In this document: one piece after another, positions 25,545 to 34,711 of the stretch | How positions within the stretch are numbered: position 1 is the stretch's first letter | How the letters are laid out: the number at the start of each line of letters is the position of its first letter | Source: Hellea sp042093735 | GTDB taxonomy: Bacteria; Pseudomonadota; Alphaproteobacteria; Caulobacterales; Maricaulaceae | Reading direction: 5' to 3' | Length of the DNA: 64,000 bases | NCBI GenBank assembly: GCA_042093735.1 | Contig: JBELEM010000003.1 | Span: forward strand, 40,246 to 104,245 | The notes under the pieces: model-generated | What the model saw: only the letters and a program-made list of their open reading frames with translations | What the model was told of the DNA's origin: nothing | Database searches by the model: none | Translations under genes and position numbers: made by a program

Positions 25545-27335
25545 ATGCCTACATATAATGCACCCGTCCGCGACATAAAATTTATAATGCAGGAAATGTT
25601 AAATGTTGGCGATCTAACAAAATATGAAAAATTCTCTGAAGCCGATACAGAAACTTTAGATGCTATTATTGATCATGGGGCCAAGTTTTCTTCAGAAATA
25701 TTAGCTCCTTTAAATGTAGTAGGTGATAAAGAGGGCTGTACGCGCCATAGCGATGGTTCTGTAACAACGCCTTCAGGGTTTAAAGAGGCATATGCTCAAA
25801 TGGTGGAGAACGGGATGCTGGGACTGTCAGCTAACCCTGAGTATGGCGGCATGGGCATGCCGGGAATTTGGAGCATAGCAGCTGGAGAAATGCAATCTGC
25901 AGCAAATACAGCTTTCTCTATGTATCCAGGGCTAACGAATGGAGCGGCAAAAGCAATTGAGATTGGAGGCACAGAAGAACAAAAGAAGACTTTCCTTCCC
26001 AAAATGGTTTCTGGTCAGTGGACCGGCACAATGAATCTAACCGAACCCCATTGTGGTACTGACCTTGGATTGTTAAAAACTAAAGCAGTACCGCAATCAG
26101 ACGGATCTTATAAAATAACAGGCCAAAAAATATTTATTTCAGCGGGTGAACACGACATGTCCGAAAATATTATTCATCTCTGCTTAGCCCGTATTGAGGG
26201 TGCTCCAGAGGGTGTAAAGGGTATATCTTTATTTATAGTTCCAAAATTTAAATTAGATGAGAAGGGTGAGGTAGGAGCTAAAAATGCAGTCTCATGCGGT
26301 GCTATTGAGCATAAAATGGGCATTAATGGAAATGCTACTTGCGTCATGAACTACGATGAAGCGGATGGCTATCTTGTGGGAGAGGCAGACAAGGGCCTTC
26401 GTGTTATGTTTGTAATGATGAATCGCGCTAGGCTTGATGTAGGAATGCAAGGGCTCGCTCAATCGGATGTCGCCTATCAAAATGCAGTGGCCTATGCCCA
26501 AGAAAGGACGCAGGGACGGTCATTAACGGGCCCAAAAAATACGAATGGACCAGCAGATCCAATTATAGTTCATCCTGATGTACGAAGAATGTTGATGGAA
26601 ACAAAGGCTTTTAACGAAGGCGCAAGAGCACTGATTTACTGGTCTGCCTTGATGGAAGACTTAGAAACTGTTCATCCGGATGAAAAATTTAGGGAAAAAG
26701 CTGATGATTATCTAGGTCTTCTCACTCCTGTGATTAAAGGTTACTTAACGGATAAAGCTTTAGCTACTACCATTGATTGCCAACAAATATTTGGGGGGCA
26801 TGGTTTTATTGAAGAATGGGGGATGAGCCAATTCGTTAGGGACACCAGAATTACCCTTATTTATGAAGGGGCAAATGGTATTCAAGCATTAGATTTAGTG
26901 GGACGTAAACTGGCAAAAAATGGCGGTAGAGCACTAATGACTTTAAACGCTGAAATGGATGATTTCCTGAGTGAAAATTCTGAGAACGAGACCTTATCAG
27001 AATTCATGGAGGGGCTAAAGAAAGCAAAAGACAGTCTTTCAAACGCTACCATGTGGTTAATGCAAAATGGAATGCAAAACCCTGATAATGCTGGTTCTGG
27101 TTCTGTTGATTATATGCACATGATGGGCCTTACTACACTTGCTTACATGTGGGCTAAGATGGCGGTTGTGGCGCAATCAAAAATTGATGGTGGTTCAAAT
27201 GATGAGTTTTATTCTAATAAGATAATCACGGGCCGGTATTTTGTTTTGCGGATGCTGCCAATGCTGGACGCCCACTTTGCAAAAATAAAAACAGGCGCCG
27301 AGCCGATAATGGCACTTAAAGCAGGCGCATTTTAA
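25545..27335 (+). CDS. Acyl-CoA dehydrogenase, large (about 600 aa) class
   Basis: FAD-dependent alpha,beta-dehydrogenation of an acyl-CoA (596 aa). It has the usual N-terminal, middle and FAD domains plus an extra C-terminal domain, as in the FadE-like/DmdC group. Landmarks: NLTEPHCGTDLGLLKTKA near residue 165, QIFGGHGFIEEWGMSQFVRD near 415, and LIYEGANGIQALDL with the catalytic Glu near 435. A DmdC-like role in methylmercaptopropionate breakdown is possible but not supported by neighbours. It is the second gene of the operon, overlapping none, 13 bp before the next dehydrogenase. Confidence 0.88.
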   Translation: MPTYNAPVRDIKFIMQEMLNVGDLTKYEKFSEADTETLDAIIDHGAKFSSEILAPLNVVGDKEGCTRHSDGSVTTPSGFKEAYAQMVENGMLGLSANPEYGGMGMPGIWSIAAGEMQSAANTAFSMYPGLTNGAAKAIEIGGTEEQKKTFLPKMVSGQWTGTMNLTEPHCGTDLGLLKTKAVPQSDGSYKITGQKIFISAGEHDMSENIIHLCLARIEGAPEGVKGISLFIVPKFKLDEKGEVGAKNAVSCGAIEHKMGINGNATCVMNYDEADGYLVGEADKGLRVMFVMMNRARLDVGMQGLAQSDVAYQNAVAYAQERTQGRSLTGPKNTNGPADPIIVHPDVRRMLMETKAFNEGARALIYWSALMEDLETVHPDEKFREKADDYLGLLTPVIKGYLTDKALATTIDCQQIFGGHGFIEEWGMSQFVRDTRITLIYEGANGIQALDLVGRKLAKNGGRALMTLNAEMDDFLSENSENETLSEFMEGLKKAKDSLSNATMWLMQNGMQNPDNAGSGSVDYMHMMGLTTLAYMWAKMAVVAQSKIDGGSNDEFYSNKIITGRYFVLRMLPMLDAHFAKIKTGAEPIMALKAGAF

Positions 27336-27348
27336 AGAAAGGAAAATT

Positions 27349-28506
27349 ATGCCTGTATTAGATTTTAAAAACCCTGATTGGTATGCTGAAGAAGACATTA
27401 ATATGTTCAGAGATGCTGTACATAAGTTTTATGCTAAAGAAATGGCACCGCATTCTGAAGAGTTTAGGAAGAATAAAAAAGTAGATCGCAAGTACTGGAA
27501 TATGGCAGGTGAGATGGGACTTTTGAATTGTGCCATTCCCGAGGAGTATGGTGGTGGCGGAGGAGATTATCGCCACGAGATGATCATTCAAGAAGAGTTG
27601 ATCAAGGCAAACGTTGATGGTTTTGGTCTTTCTTTGCATAATGCCATAGTTGCGCCCTACATCCTTCACTATGGCACAGAAGAGCAAAAACAAAAATGGT
27701 TACCAAAGATGGCAACAGGTGAACTTGTGGGTGCTATCGCAATGTCTGAACCTGGTACCGGATCTGATCTCCAAAATGTTAAAACTAATGCTAAAAAAGA
27801 CGGAAATGGGTGGGTCATAAACGGCTCTAAAACATTCATCACCAATGGCGGTACTGCTAATCTGATTGTTGTTGTAGCCGACACTGGGGGGGAAGGTAAG
27901 TTTTCTAAGTCCCTATTTGTGATTGAAACTGATGGCTTGGAGGGCTTCCGGCGGGGGCGTATACTAGACAAAGTAGGTATGGATGCCCAAGATACCGCCG
28001 AACTCTTTTTTGATGACATGAAAGTTCCTGCTGATAGTTTGCTAGGCTCAGAAACAGGGCATGGATTTATTCAATTAATGAAAGAGCTGCCTCAAGAGAG
28101 GCTAAATATTGCCATTCAAGGCGTTGCACAAATGGAAGCTGCATTGGAATTGACGGTTGAATATGTTAAAGAACGCAAAGCCTTTGGTAAGCCGGTTATA
28201 TCCTTTCAGAACACTCAGTTCGAGTTGGCTGAATGTAAAACTATAGTACAGATAGCTAAAACGTTTGTTTATGACTGCGCCGCCAAGCACTTGCGGGGCG
28301 AACTTGATACAGTTACTGCTTCTATGGCAAAATACTGGGTAACAGATAAGGAGTGTGAGGTAATTGACCGTTGTCTACAACTCCATGGTGGCTATGGCTT
28401 TATGAATGAATACCGAATAGGCCGTATGTATAGAGATAGTCGTGTTCAGAGAATTTATGGCGGTACAAATGAAATCATGAAAATGGTGATTGCTCGAAGT
28501 CTTTGA
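27349..28506 (+). CDS. Acyl-CoA dehydrogenase, LCAD/ACADL-like
   Basis: Second FAD-dependent acyl-CoA dehydrogenase of the operon (385 aa). Motifs: AMSEPGTGSDLQNVKT, RKAFGKPVISFQNTQFELAE and LQLHGGYGFMNEY. The C-terminal segment reads RIYGGTNEIMK with Gly at the place of the usual catalytic Glu. In mitochondrial long-chain (and isovaleryl) dehydrogenases that position is also Gly, and the base lies on helix G; here ELPQERL near residue 250 supplies the matching Glu. It is therefore probably active and of long-chain type. GGAAA lies upstream of its ATG. Confidence 0.88.
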   Translation: MPVLDFKNPDWYAEEDINMFRDAVHKFYAKEMAPHSEEFRKNKKVDRKYWNMAGEMGLLNCAIPEEYGGGGGDYRHEMIIQEELIKANVDGFGLSLHNAIVAPYILHYGTEEQKQKWLPKMATGELVGAIAMSEPGTGSDLQNVKTNAKKDGNGWVINGSKTFITNGGTANLIVVVADTGGEGKFSKSLFVIETDGLEGFRRGRILDKVGMDAQDTAELFFDDMKVPADSLLGSETGHGFIQLMKELPQERLNIAIQGVAQMEAALELTVEYVKERKAFGKPVISFQNTQFELAECKTIVQIAKTFVYDCAAKHLRGELDTVTASMAKYWVTDKECEVIDRCLQLHGGYGFMNEYRIGRMYRDSRVQRIYGGTNEIMKMVIARSL

Positions 28507-28548
28507 TGAGGCCCAAATAAAAATTAATAAGATATTTAGGAGATTACC

Positions 28549-29760
28549 ATGGTAGATGCATATATATTTGACGCAGTTAGAAGCCCGCGAGGAAAAGGAA
28601 AAAAAAGTGGCAGTTTGCATGAGATTACTGCTTTATCTTTATTAACTCAGCAGCTTGAAGCTATAAAAACGCGTAATAATCTCGATACCTCGAAGGTTGA
28701 TGACATAATTATGGGTTGTGTATCGCCTGTGGCAGGCCAAGGCGCAGATATAGCGCGTTCAGCTGCAATAACTGCTAATTACAATCAAACAGCCGCAGGA
28801 GTTACGGTTAACAGATTCTGTGCTTCTGGATTGGAAGCTGTAAATATGGCAGCTTCTAAAGTTATGGCCGGAATGGCAGATATGACAATTGGCGGCGGAG
28901 TCGAACACATGTCTAGAGTTCCAATGGGCAGTGATGGCGGTGCTATGGGTGTAGACCCTGCTATTGCCTTTGACCATCAGATAGTACCGCAGGGTATATC
29001 TGCTGACTTAATAGCTACTAAATTTGGGTTTTCGCGTGATGATTGCGACTCTTATGCGGTGGAGTCCCAAAAGCGAGCAAAAAAAGCTTGGGATGAGGGC
29101 CGGTTTAAAAATTCAATTGTACCAGTCAAAGACCAGCTAGGAGTAACTTTGTTATCTCATGATGAACATATGCGACCTGAAACAAATATGCAGTCATTAG
29201 GTTCTTTAAACCCGTCATTTGAGGCTATGGGTAAAATTATGCCAGGTATGGATTTTGTTGCTTTACAAAAATACCCAGAGTTGGAGAGCATAAAACATGT
29301 TCACCATGCGGGAAATAGTTCAGGAATTGTAGATGGAGCCGCAGCAGTGCTTATTGGAACAAAGGAGATGGGGCAAGCCCTAGGCTTAAAAGCTAGAGCA
29401 CGAATTAAAAGCTTTGCTGAAATAGGAAGCGAACCAACCATAATGTTAACGGGCCCTGAGTTTGTAGCGGCAAAGGCGCTTAAGCGCGCTGGTATGGAAG
29501 TCAATGATATTGATATATACGAATTAAATGAAGCTTTTGCTTCTGTAGTTCTTCGTTTTATGCAGGCCCATAACATTGATCACAGTAAAATAAACGTAAA
29601 TGGCGGTTCGATAGCAATGGGTCACCCCCTTGGCGCGACTGGAGCTATGATACTGGGAACAATGGTTGACGAGCTTGAACGTTCTGACAAAGAGACTTCA
29701 TTAATTACATTATGTGTGGGCGGCGGTATGGGATCGGCTACAATCATAGAGCGTATTTAA
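28549..29760 (+). CDS. Acetyl-CoA C-acyltransferase (thiolase)
   Basis: Cleaves 3-ketoacyl-CoA with CoA in the last step of beta-oxidation (403 aa). Catalytic Cys in TVNRFCASGLEAVNM near residue 90, NEAFASVVLRF near 325, GGSIAMGHPLGATGA with the catalytic His near 355, and the terminal Cys in TLCVGGGMGSA. An AGGAG ribosome site precedes the ATG. It follows the second dehydrogenase and precedes the FadJ-like gene by 26 bp. Long-chain (FadA) versus acetoacetyl-CoA specificity is not distinguishable, but the context favours degradation. Confidence 0.92.
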   Translation: MVDAYIFDAVRSPRGKGKKSGSLHEITALSLLTQQLEAIKTRNNLDTSKVDDIIMGCVSPVAGQGADIARSAAITANYNQTAAGVTVNRFCASGLEAVNMAASKVMAGMADMTIGGGVEHMSRVPMGSDGGAMGVDPAIAFDHQIVPQGISADLIATKFGFSRDDCDSYAVESQKRAKKAWDEGRFKNSIVPVKDQLGVTLLSHDEHMRPETNMQSLGSLNPSFEAMGKIMPGMDFVALQKYPELESIKHVHHAGNSSGIVDGAAAVLIGTKEMGQALGLKARARIKSFAEIGSEPTIMLTGPEFVAAKALKRAGMEVNDIDIYELNEAFASVVLRFMQAHNIDHSKINVNGGSIAMGHPLGATGAMILGTMVDELERSDKETSLITLCVGGGMGSATIIERI

Positions 29761-29786
29761 CTTCACAGATTTGAGTAGAGATAAAG

Positions 29787-31967
29787 ATGAAAAATTTTAG
29801 TATAGATAAAGATGAAGACGGTATTTTAGTGGTAACATTTGATATGCCTGGGCGTTCAATGAATGTCCTTAATGTTAGCTCGATGAGTGAGATTGCAGAA
29901 TTAACGGAGATAATCAAATCTGATAACAGTATCAATGGTGCGGTTATAACTTCGGGAAAGAAGGCTTTTTGCGCAGGTGCTGACCTAGAGGAGATGGGAG
30001 GCAATCTTTCTGGTGCACGCGGAGCAATGAAAAAAGATCCTGAGGCGGCTAAAGCAGAACTCTTCAAGAATGTTTATAAGTTAAATAAGCTTTTCCGTGA
30101 TTTAGAAGTTTGCGGGAAGCCCGTGGCCGCTGCTTTAAATGGCCTCGCCTTAGGAGGTGGCTTCGAGTTTGTTATGGCATGTACTGGCCGTTTTATTGCC
30201 TCCGATAATAAAACTGCTAAAGTTGGTTTACCTGAGGCACTTATAGGACTACTACCCGGAGCAGGTGGAACTCAGAGGTTACCACGACTTGTGGGCTTGA
30301 TGGCAGCGTCCGCTGTGCTTCTACAGGGTAAACAATTATCAGCTTCTGAAGCTCATGCGATGGGTATCTTTCATGCAGCAGTACCCGGCGACCAACTGAT
30401 AACTGAAGCAAAAAAATGGATTAAAGCGAATCCAAAGGCGAAACAGCCTTGGGATATGGATCGTTTCAAGTTTCCAGGAGGGGCGCCTTACACAGCGCAA
30501 GGCTATCAAATGTTTGCTGGTGCTAATGCAATGGTTAGTAAAGAGAGCTTCGGAAACTACCCGGCTATGAGAAATATCATTGCATCAGTATATGAGGGAT
30601 CTCTTGTCCCAATGGACGCTGCACTTAGAATAGAAAGTCGTTATTTTTGTGACCTTATGTTAAGGCCTGAGTCAGGAAATATGGTGCGTTCATTATTTCT
30701 CTCTAAGCAAGCCTTAGAAAAAGGAGAGGCCAGACCTAAAGGACAAATCAAAGGCGATATTACGAAAGTAGGTGTCATAGGCGCAGGTTTTATGGGTGCT
30801 GGGGTTGCTTATGTATCTGCTTTAGCTGGTATTGAGGTAGTTCTGATAGATCGTGATCAAGAAAGTGCCGATAAAGGGAAGCAGTTCGCAATTAATGAAC
30901 AGGCGAAAAGGGTAAAGCGTAAAAAAACAACTGAAGAAAAGGCTGCTATTGTAGCAGACCGCATTTGCGCGACAACTGATTACTCCAAGCTTACTGGTGT
31001 GGATTTAGTTGTTGAAGCTGTTTTTGAAAACTCAGAGCTAAAGGCTGACATTACAGAAAAGGCTGAACAATTTATTGACCAAACAGCGATATTTGGATCA
31101 AATACTTCAACAATTCCTATCACCGATCTCGCAATAGCATCGGTACGTCCCGATAATTTTATAGGCATCCACTTTTTCAGCCCTGTTCATAAAATGATGC
31201 TTGTGGAAATTATTAAAGGTAAAAAAACAAGCGATTATGCTATCTCTCGGGCAATAGATTTTGTCTCTAAAATCAGAAAGGTCCCTATTGTAGTCGAGGA
31301 CACTAGAGGTTTTTACGCCAATAGGTGTGTAATGAGATATATACAGGAAGGCTTTAATATGTTGTCTGAGGGCGTAAAACCTGCGTTAATAGAAAATGCT
31401 GCTAAAATGGCGGGCATGCCAGTTGGCCCATTGTCCCTGCAAGATGAAGTGGCAATAGATCTTGCTCATAAAGTGATGTTGCAAAGTAAGCACGATCTAG
31501 GAAGTCAATATGTTGAAGGAAAAGGCGATGCCATTGTGCAGACAATGTATGAGGCCGAACGTTTTGGTCGCAAAAATGGTAAAGGATTTTATGTATACGA
31601 AGGCCGTGAAAAGTACCTTTGGGATGAATTGGATCAATTCGCACTAGATGGCATCTTGCCACAGCAACCGGATGTACAGGATGTAAAAGATAGACTGATG
31701 TATGCCCAAGCGATTGAAGCAGCTCGAACTATGGCCGAGGGAATAGTTCACGATCCACGCGAGGCTGATTTAGGCTCTATTTTCGGTTGGGGGTTTGCCC
31801 CTTTCACTGGTGGTGCAATTAGCTTTATAGACACTATAGGTGCTAGAGCTTTTGTTGCTAGGTCCGATGAGCTACTTGAAGCATACGGACCACAATATGA
31901 GGTTCCTCCACTACTTCGAGAAATGTCAAAAACAGATGAGACATTCTACAATAAGTTTAGCCGATAA
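29787..31967 (+). CDS. fadJ: Bifunctional enoyl-CoA hydratase / 3-hydroxyacyl-CoA dehydrogenase (FadJ/FadB type)
   Basis: Two-step beta-oxidation enzyme (726 aa). The N-terminal crotonase domain has the oxyanion hole KAFCAGADLEEM and both catalytic glutamates (GLALGGGFEFVMAC and GLPEALIGLLPGAGGTQRL). The Rossmann domain begins at GVIGAGFMGAGVA near residue 330, with the catalytic His in IGIHFFSPVHKMMLVEI near 465, followed by the two C-terminal HAD domains. It would pair with the thiolase encoded just upstream. FadB and FadJ cannot be told apart by eye; the symbol is tentative. Confidence 0.92.
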   Translation: MKNFSIDKDEDGILVVTFDMPGRSMNVLNVSSMSEIAELTEIIKSDNSINGAVITSGKKAFCAGADLEEMGGNLSGARGAMKKDPEAAKAELFKNVYKLNKLFRDLEVCGKPVAAALNGLALGGGFEFVMACTGRFIASDNKTAKVGLPEALIGLLPGAGGTQRLPRLVGLMAASAVLLQGKQLSASEAHAMGIFHAAVPGDQLITEAKKWIKANPKAKQPWDMDRFKFPGGAPYTAQGYQMFAGANAMVSKESFGNYPAMRNIIASVYEGSLVPMDAALRIESRYFCDLMLRPESGNMVRSLFLSKQALEKGEARPKGQIKGDITKVGVIGAGFMGAGVAYVSALAGIEVVLIDRDQESADKGKQFAINEQAKRVKRKKTTEEKAAIVADRICATTDYSKLTGVDLVVEAVFENSELKADITEKAEQFIDQTAIFGSNTSTIPITDLAIASVRPDNFIGIHFFSPVHKMMLVEIIKGKKTSDYAISRAIDFVSKIRKVPIVVEDTRGFYANRCVMRYIQEGFNMLSEGVKPALIENAAKMAGMPVGPLSLQDEVAIDLAHKVMLQSKHDLGSQYVEGKGDAIVQTMYEAERFGRKNGKGFYVYEGREKYLWDELDQFALDGILPQQPDVQDVKDRLMYAQAIEAARTMAEGIVHDPREADLGSIFGWGFAPFTGGAISFIDTIGARAFVARSDELLEAYGPQYEVPPLLREMSKTDETFYNKFSR

Positions 31968-32018
31968 TTTATTTATGAACATTCATCTAACTTTGCTTAA
32001 AACTAAGAGGGAAAATTT

Positions 32019-32717
32019 ATGTCAAATGTTACGATCAATATAAAACAAGGCATTGCAATAATTACTATTGATGATGGTAAGGCTAATGCCTTAGGCTCTT
32101 TAGTGTGGGCAGATTTAAACTCTGCAATGGATAAAGCTGAGGCGGAAGACGCCATTGTAATTATAACTGGACGAGAAGGAATAATGTCTGGTGGCTTTGA
32201 TTTAAAGGAAATGGGTGATGGGCCTCAGGATGCTTTAGAGCTAACATCTAAGGGCTCTAAGTTTGCGCGAAGGATAATGTCATTTCCACGGCCAGTTATA
32301 ATGGCAGCCTCCGGACATACAATCGCGATGGGGGCTTTTCTTGCCCTTGCATGCGATTATTCAATGATAAAGGACGGAGGCTACAAGGTAGGCCTCAATG
32401 AAACACTCATCGGCATGACAATGCATAATTTTGGCATTGAGATGGGAAGGTATCACTTGTCAAAGTCTTACTTTAATCGCTGCGTTATAAATGGTGAAAT
32501 TTTTGGTCCTAGGGCATCTGTCGATGCAGGGTTTTTTGATAAAGTTGTTTCTGCTGATGAATGGGAGTCTTCTATCCCTATGGCGGCTAAATTGTTTAGC
32601 CAAGTAAATACTAAAGCATTTCGTGAGACTAAACTCCGTAGTCGTAAGGAGATATTTAAAATTCTTGATAAAGCAATTTTAGATGACCTTGACCCTGAAA
32701 AAGTTCACGCAATGTAA
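32019..32717 (+). CDS. Crotonase-superfamily protein lacking the first catalytic glutamate
   Basis: Enoyl-CoA hydratase/isomerase fold (232 aa). The oxyanion-hole strand is IMSGGFDLKEM and the second loop GHTIAMGAFLALACDY, where the usual GGGxE glutamate is replaced by a hydrophobic residue; the later Glu is retained (GLNETLIGMTM). It matches a crotonase subfamily with NExxIGMTM that I recall from proteobacterial catabolic operons. Hydration may therefore be weak, and isomerase or hydrolase activity is possible. It is in the operon, 51 bp after the FadJ-like gene, with GAGGG before the ATG. Confidence 0.82.
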   Translation: MSNVTINIKQGIAIITIDDGKANALGSLVWADLNSAMDKAEAEDAIVIITGREGIMSGGFDLKEMGDGPQDALELTSKGSKFARRIMSFPRPVIMAASGHTIAMGAFLALACDYSMIKDGGYKVGLNETLIGMTMHNFGIEMGRYHLSKSYFNRCVINGEIFGPRASVDAGFFDKVVSADEWESSIPMAAKLFSQVNTKAFRETKLRSRKEIFKILDKAILDDLDPEKVHAM

Positions 32718-32729
32718 GGTAATTGGATT

Positions 32730-33626
32730 TTGCAACCAGACCCACAACGTAAAAAATATTTATTACGGGATGGTGAAATGTCAGCTGTTCACTTCGGCTT
32801 TGTTTCAAACCCTATTAAATTAGTTATGCTCAACGCTAATGGTTTTAATGCTTATAGCTATAAATCAATACTCACGCCCTTAGGGTTTCATGCAGTCGCG
32901 CTTGATATGCGAGGTCATGGTATGAGCAATCTACCAATAAATATAGATGCTTTAAAAAATTGGAATATTTTTCGTGACGATGTAGTCGAATTTTTTGATC
33001 GCTATATAAAGAGCCCAGTAATACTTGCGGGTCATAGCTATGGAGCAGTCACGGGTATACTCGCCATGCCTGAAATAAAAAATAAGATTAGCGGATTTGT
33101 CGGCTTTGACCCTGTTTTATTGCGCTTGCCAATAAGGTATCTCAGTCATTTTTCGTGGTTCAGAGACATAACCAAGCAGAGGCTTGCAATAGCAAGGCAT
33201 GCTGGACGACGAAAGTTTGAGTTCGATAGTTTTGAGACGGCTTTTAACAGGTATAAAGCGAGGGGTGCGTTCAGAAATTTTTCAGATGACGCGTTATCAG
33301 ACTACCTCACTGGAGGCTTAATACCTAACGGAAAGGGGTTTAAGCTATCGTGCGAACCACTTACAGAGCAGGCGATATTTGTTGCGCAAGCCCACAATGT
33401 TTTTAAATTTATAAAGTATTTACCAAAAAGTAATTCTAACATTATATTTGCCGGAAAAGGAGGCTCTGTTAGTTTTAAATCTGGTAGAAACGCGTTTAAG
33501 AGAGAGTTAGGCCAGTCTAGTGTGTCTTTTGATTTAAACTTAGATCATATGTTTCCCATTAATAAGCCAGAATTCGCAATTGAAAATTTGCGTAAAGCAT
33601 TAAGTAGGGCAGCCTTAAACTTTTAA
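32730..33626 (+). CDS. Alpha/beta hydrolase
   Basis: Serine hydrolase of unknown substrate (298 aa, TTG start). The nucleophile elbow is AGHSYGAVTG near residue 100, with the preceding strand VALDMRGHGMSNLP (oxyanion region) and a C-terminal LDHMFPINKP histidine. It is the last gene of the beta-oxidation operon (12 bp after the crotonase), which suggests an esterase or thioesterase feeding or relieving the pathway. Its 3' end overlaps the convergent thioesterase gene by 12 bp. Confidence 0.78.
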   Translation: MQPDPQRKKYLLRDGEMSAVHFGFVSNPIKLVMLNANGFNAYSYKSILTPLGFHAVALDMRGHGMSNLPINIDALKNWNIFRDDVVEFFDRYIKSPVILAGHSYGAVTGILAMPEIKNKISGFVGFDPVLLRLPIRYLSHFSWFRDITKQRLAIARHAGRRKFEFDSFETAFNRYKARGAFRNFSDDALSDYLTGGLIPNGKGFKLSCEPLTEQAIFVAQAHNVFKFIKYLPKSNSNIIFAGKGGSVSFKSGRNAFKRELGQSSVSFDLNLDHMFPINKPEFAIENLRKALSRAALNF

Positions 33627-34538
33627 CCCAAGAACTATATTATTTTGTAGTTCTGCAACTTGATCATCATTTGCTTTCACTAATTTACGGGTTTTTAAAT
33701 CAAAAAGACACCCTGCACCAATCATAGAAAAAATGCACTCTCCAGTCGCAGAATTAAAAACATGGTGAACTAATTTGCGCGTATACTTATTACCTTCCAA
33801 TAACCCAGAGTAAAATCGATAGGCATCACCTGCAACTTGACTCTTATGTAAAAAAACTTGTGCTTCTAATAATGCACCTGAATTAGACCCGTTATTAAAT
33901 GAAGAATCTTTAAATTCAGGATAGCCGTCAACCATATGCGCTAGCGTTTCTGTTGTTCTCCCCATCAAAGCTTGCGGCGTTACTTTTCCGCATATACCTA
34001 CTTCATGTGGTTGGAAGACCCCAGACCCTATTTGTTTTGTAGATAATTTCAAAATTTCATTTTCATGTGGATTCCACGATTTTGTCGTATATTTTATATT
34101 CCGTAGTTTACATATTTCTGGTTCAAGTACCTTAAACTGTTTGACGGACTGAATAAACTCAACAGGCCAAATAGTTGCTTTTTCAGTTTCTAAGTATATA
34201 TGTTCAAGGTGTTCTACTACAGTGGCGGCAATTTTGCCGTCCCTGTGGTACATCATATGGCAAATAGTTGCTGTCTTTTCTGAAATTTCTAGACACCCAG
34301 TCTCGATGTATAAAGGGTTGTCTGGCCTAGCTTCGCTTAAGTACTTTATATGGTATTTTTTTACAATTAAAGTTGTTAGGGCATTTTTTTTGAAGGCACC
34401 GTGTAGTCCGTTATGAATAAAAAACATTTGCCGAGCCTGTTGTGTTTTCGTCATGTAGTGACGCATATTGAGATGTCCTAGTCCATCACACTCCCATGCT
34501 GAGCATTCTCCTGCCCACGTTTTCATAAAATTATCCAT
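33615..34538 (-). CDS. Acyl-CoA thioesterase, double hot-dog fold
   Basis: Likely acyl-CoA hydrolase (307 aa). The first hot-dog domain opens with WECDGLGHLNMRHYM (4-hydroxybenzoyl-CoA thioesterase-like Asp and His region); a second related domain occupies the C-terminal half (MGRTTETLAHMVDGY to FSMIGAGCLFD). The length equals two hot-dog domains. It is convergent with the beta-oxidation operon and would free CoA when acyl-CoA accumulates. Substrate chain length is unknown. Confidence 0.72.
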   Translation of the reverse strand: MDNFMKTWAGECSAWECDGLGHLNMRHYMTKTQQARQMFFIHNGLHGAFKKNALTTLIVKKYHIKYLSEARPDNPLYIETGCLEISEKTATICHMMYHRDGKIAATVVEHLEHIYLETEKATIWPVEFIQSVKQFKVLEPEICKLRNIKYTTKSWNPHENEILKLSTKQIGSGVFQPHEVGICGKVTPQALMGRTTETLAHMVDGYPEFKDSSFNNGSNSGALLEAQVFLHKSQVAGDAYRFYSGLLEGNKYTRKLVHHVFNSATGECIFSMIGAGCLFDLKTRKLVKANDDQVAELQNNIVLGLKV

Positions 34539-34622
34539 GGAATTTCTTTATATATTTTAGATTGCTAAAACTATCTATTTTTTAATGGGAACATCAAAAA
34601 AAAATTTATTAGAATTCATTTG

Positions 34623-34689
34623 TTGATAGACTTAATTAAATTGTATAAAGCGCCCTTGAAATTGATATTTTTAACCTCATATCTATCAA
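34623..34689. repeat. Widely spaced inverted repeat upstream of the SapC-family gene
   Basis: TTGATAGA (34623-34630) and its exact reverse complement TCTATCAA (34682-34689) are 51 bp apart and end 22 bp before the ATG of the SapC-family gene. The left arm is part of a possible TTGATA...TATAAA promoter with a short 15-nt spacer. It could be a paired regulator site or chance in AT-rich DNA. Confidence 0.25.
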
Positions 34690-34711
34690 TATACTTAAAT
34701 AAGGGACTTCA

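Noticed and set aside
25545..27335. The large acyl-CoA dehydrogenase as DmdC of the DMSP demethylation pathway, with the ligase at 44951 as DmdB
   Set aside because: The length fits DmdC, but dmdA and dmdD are not present, the ligase is 18 kb away, and the operon looks like ordinary fatty acid beta-oxidation. The sequence alone cannot separate DmdC from FadE-like enzymes.
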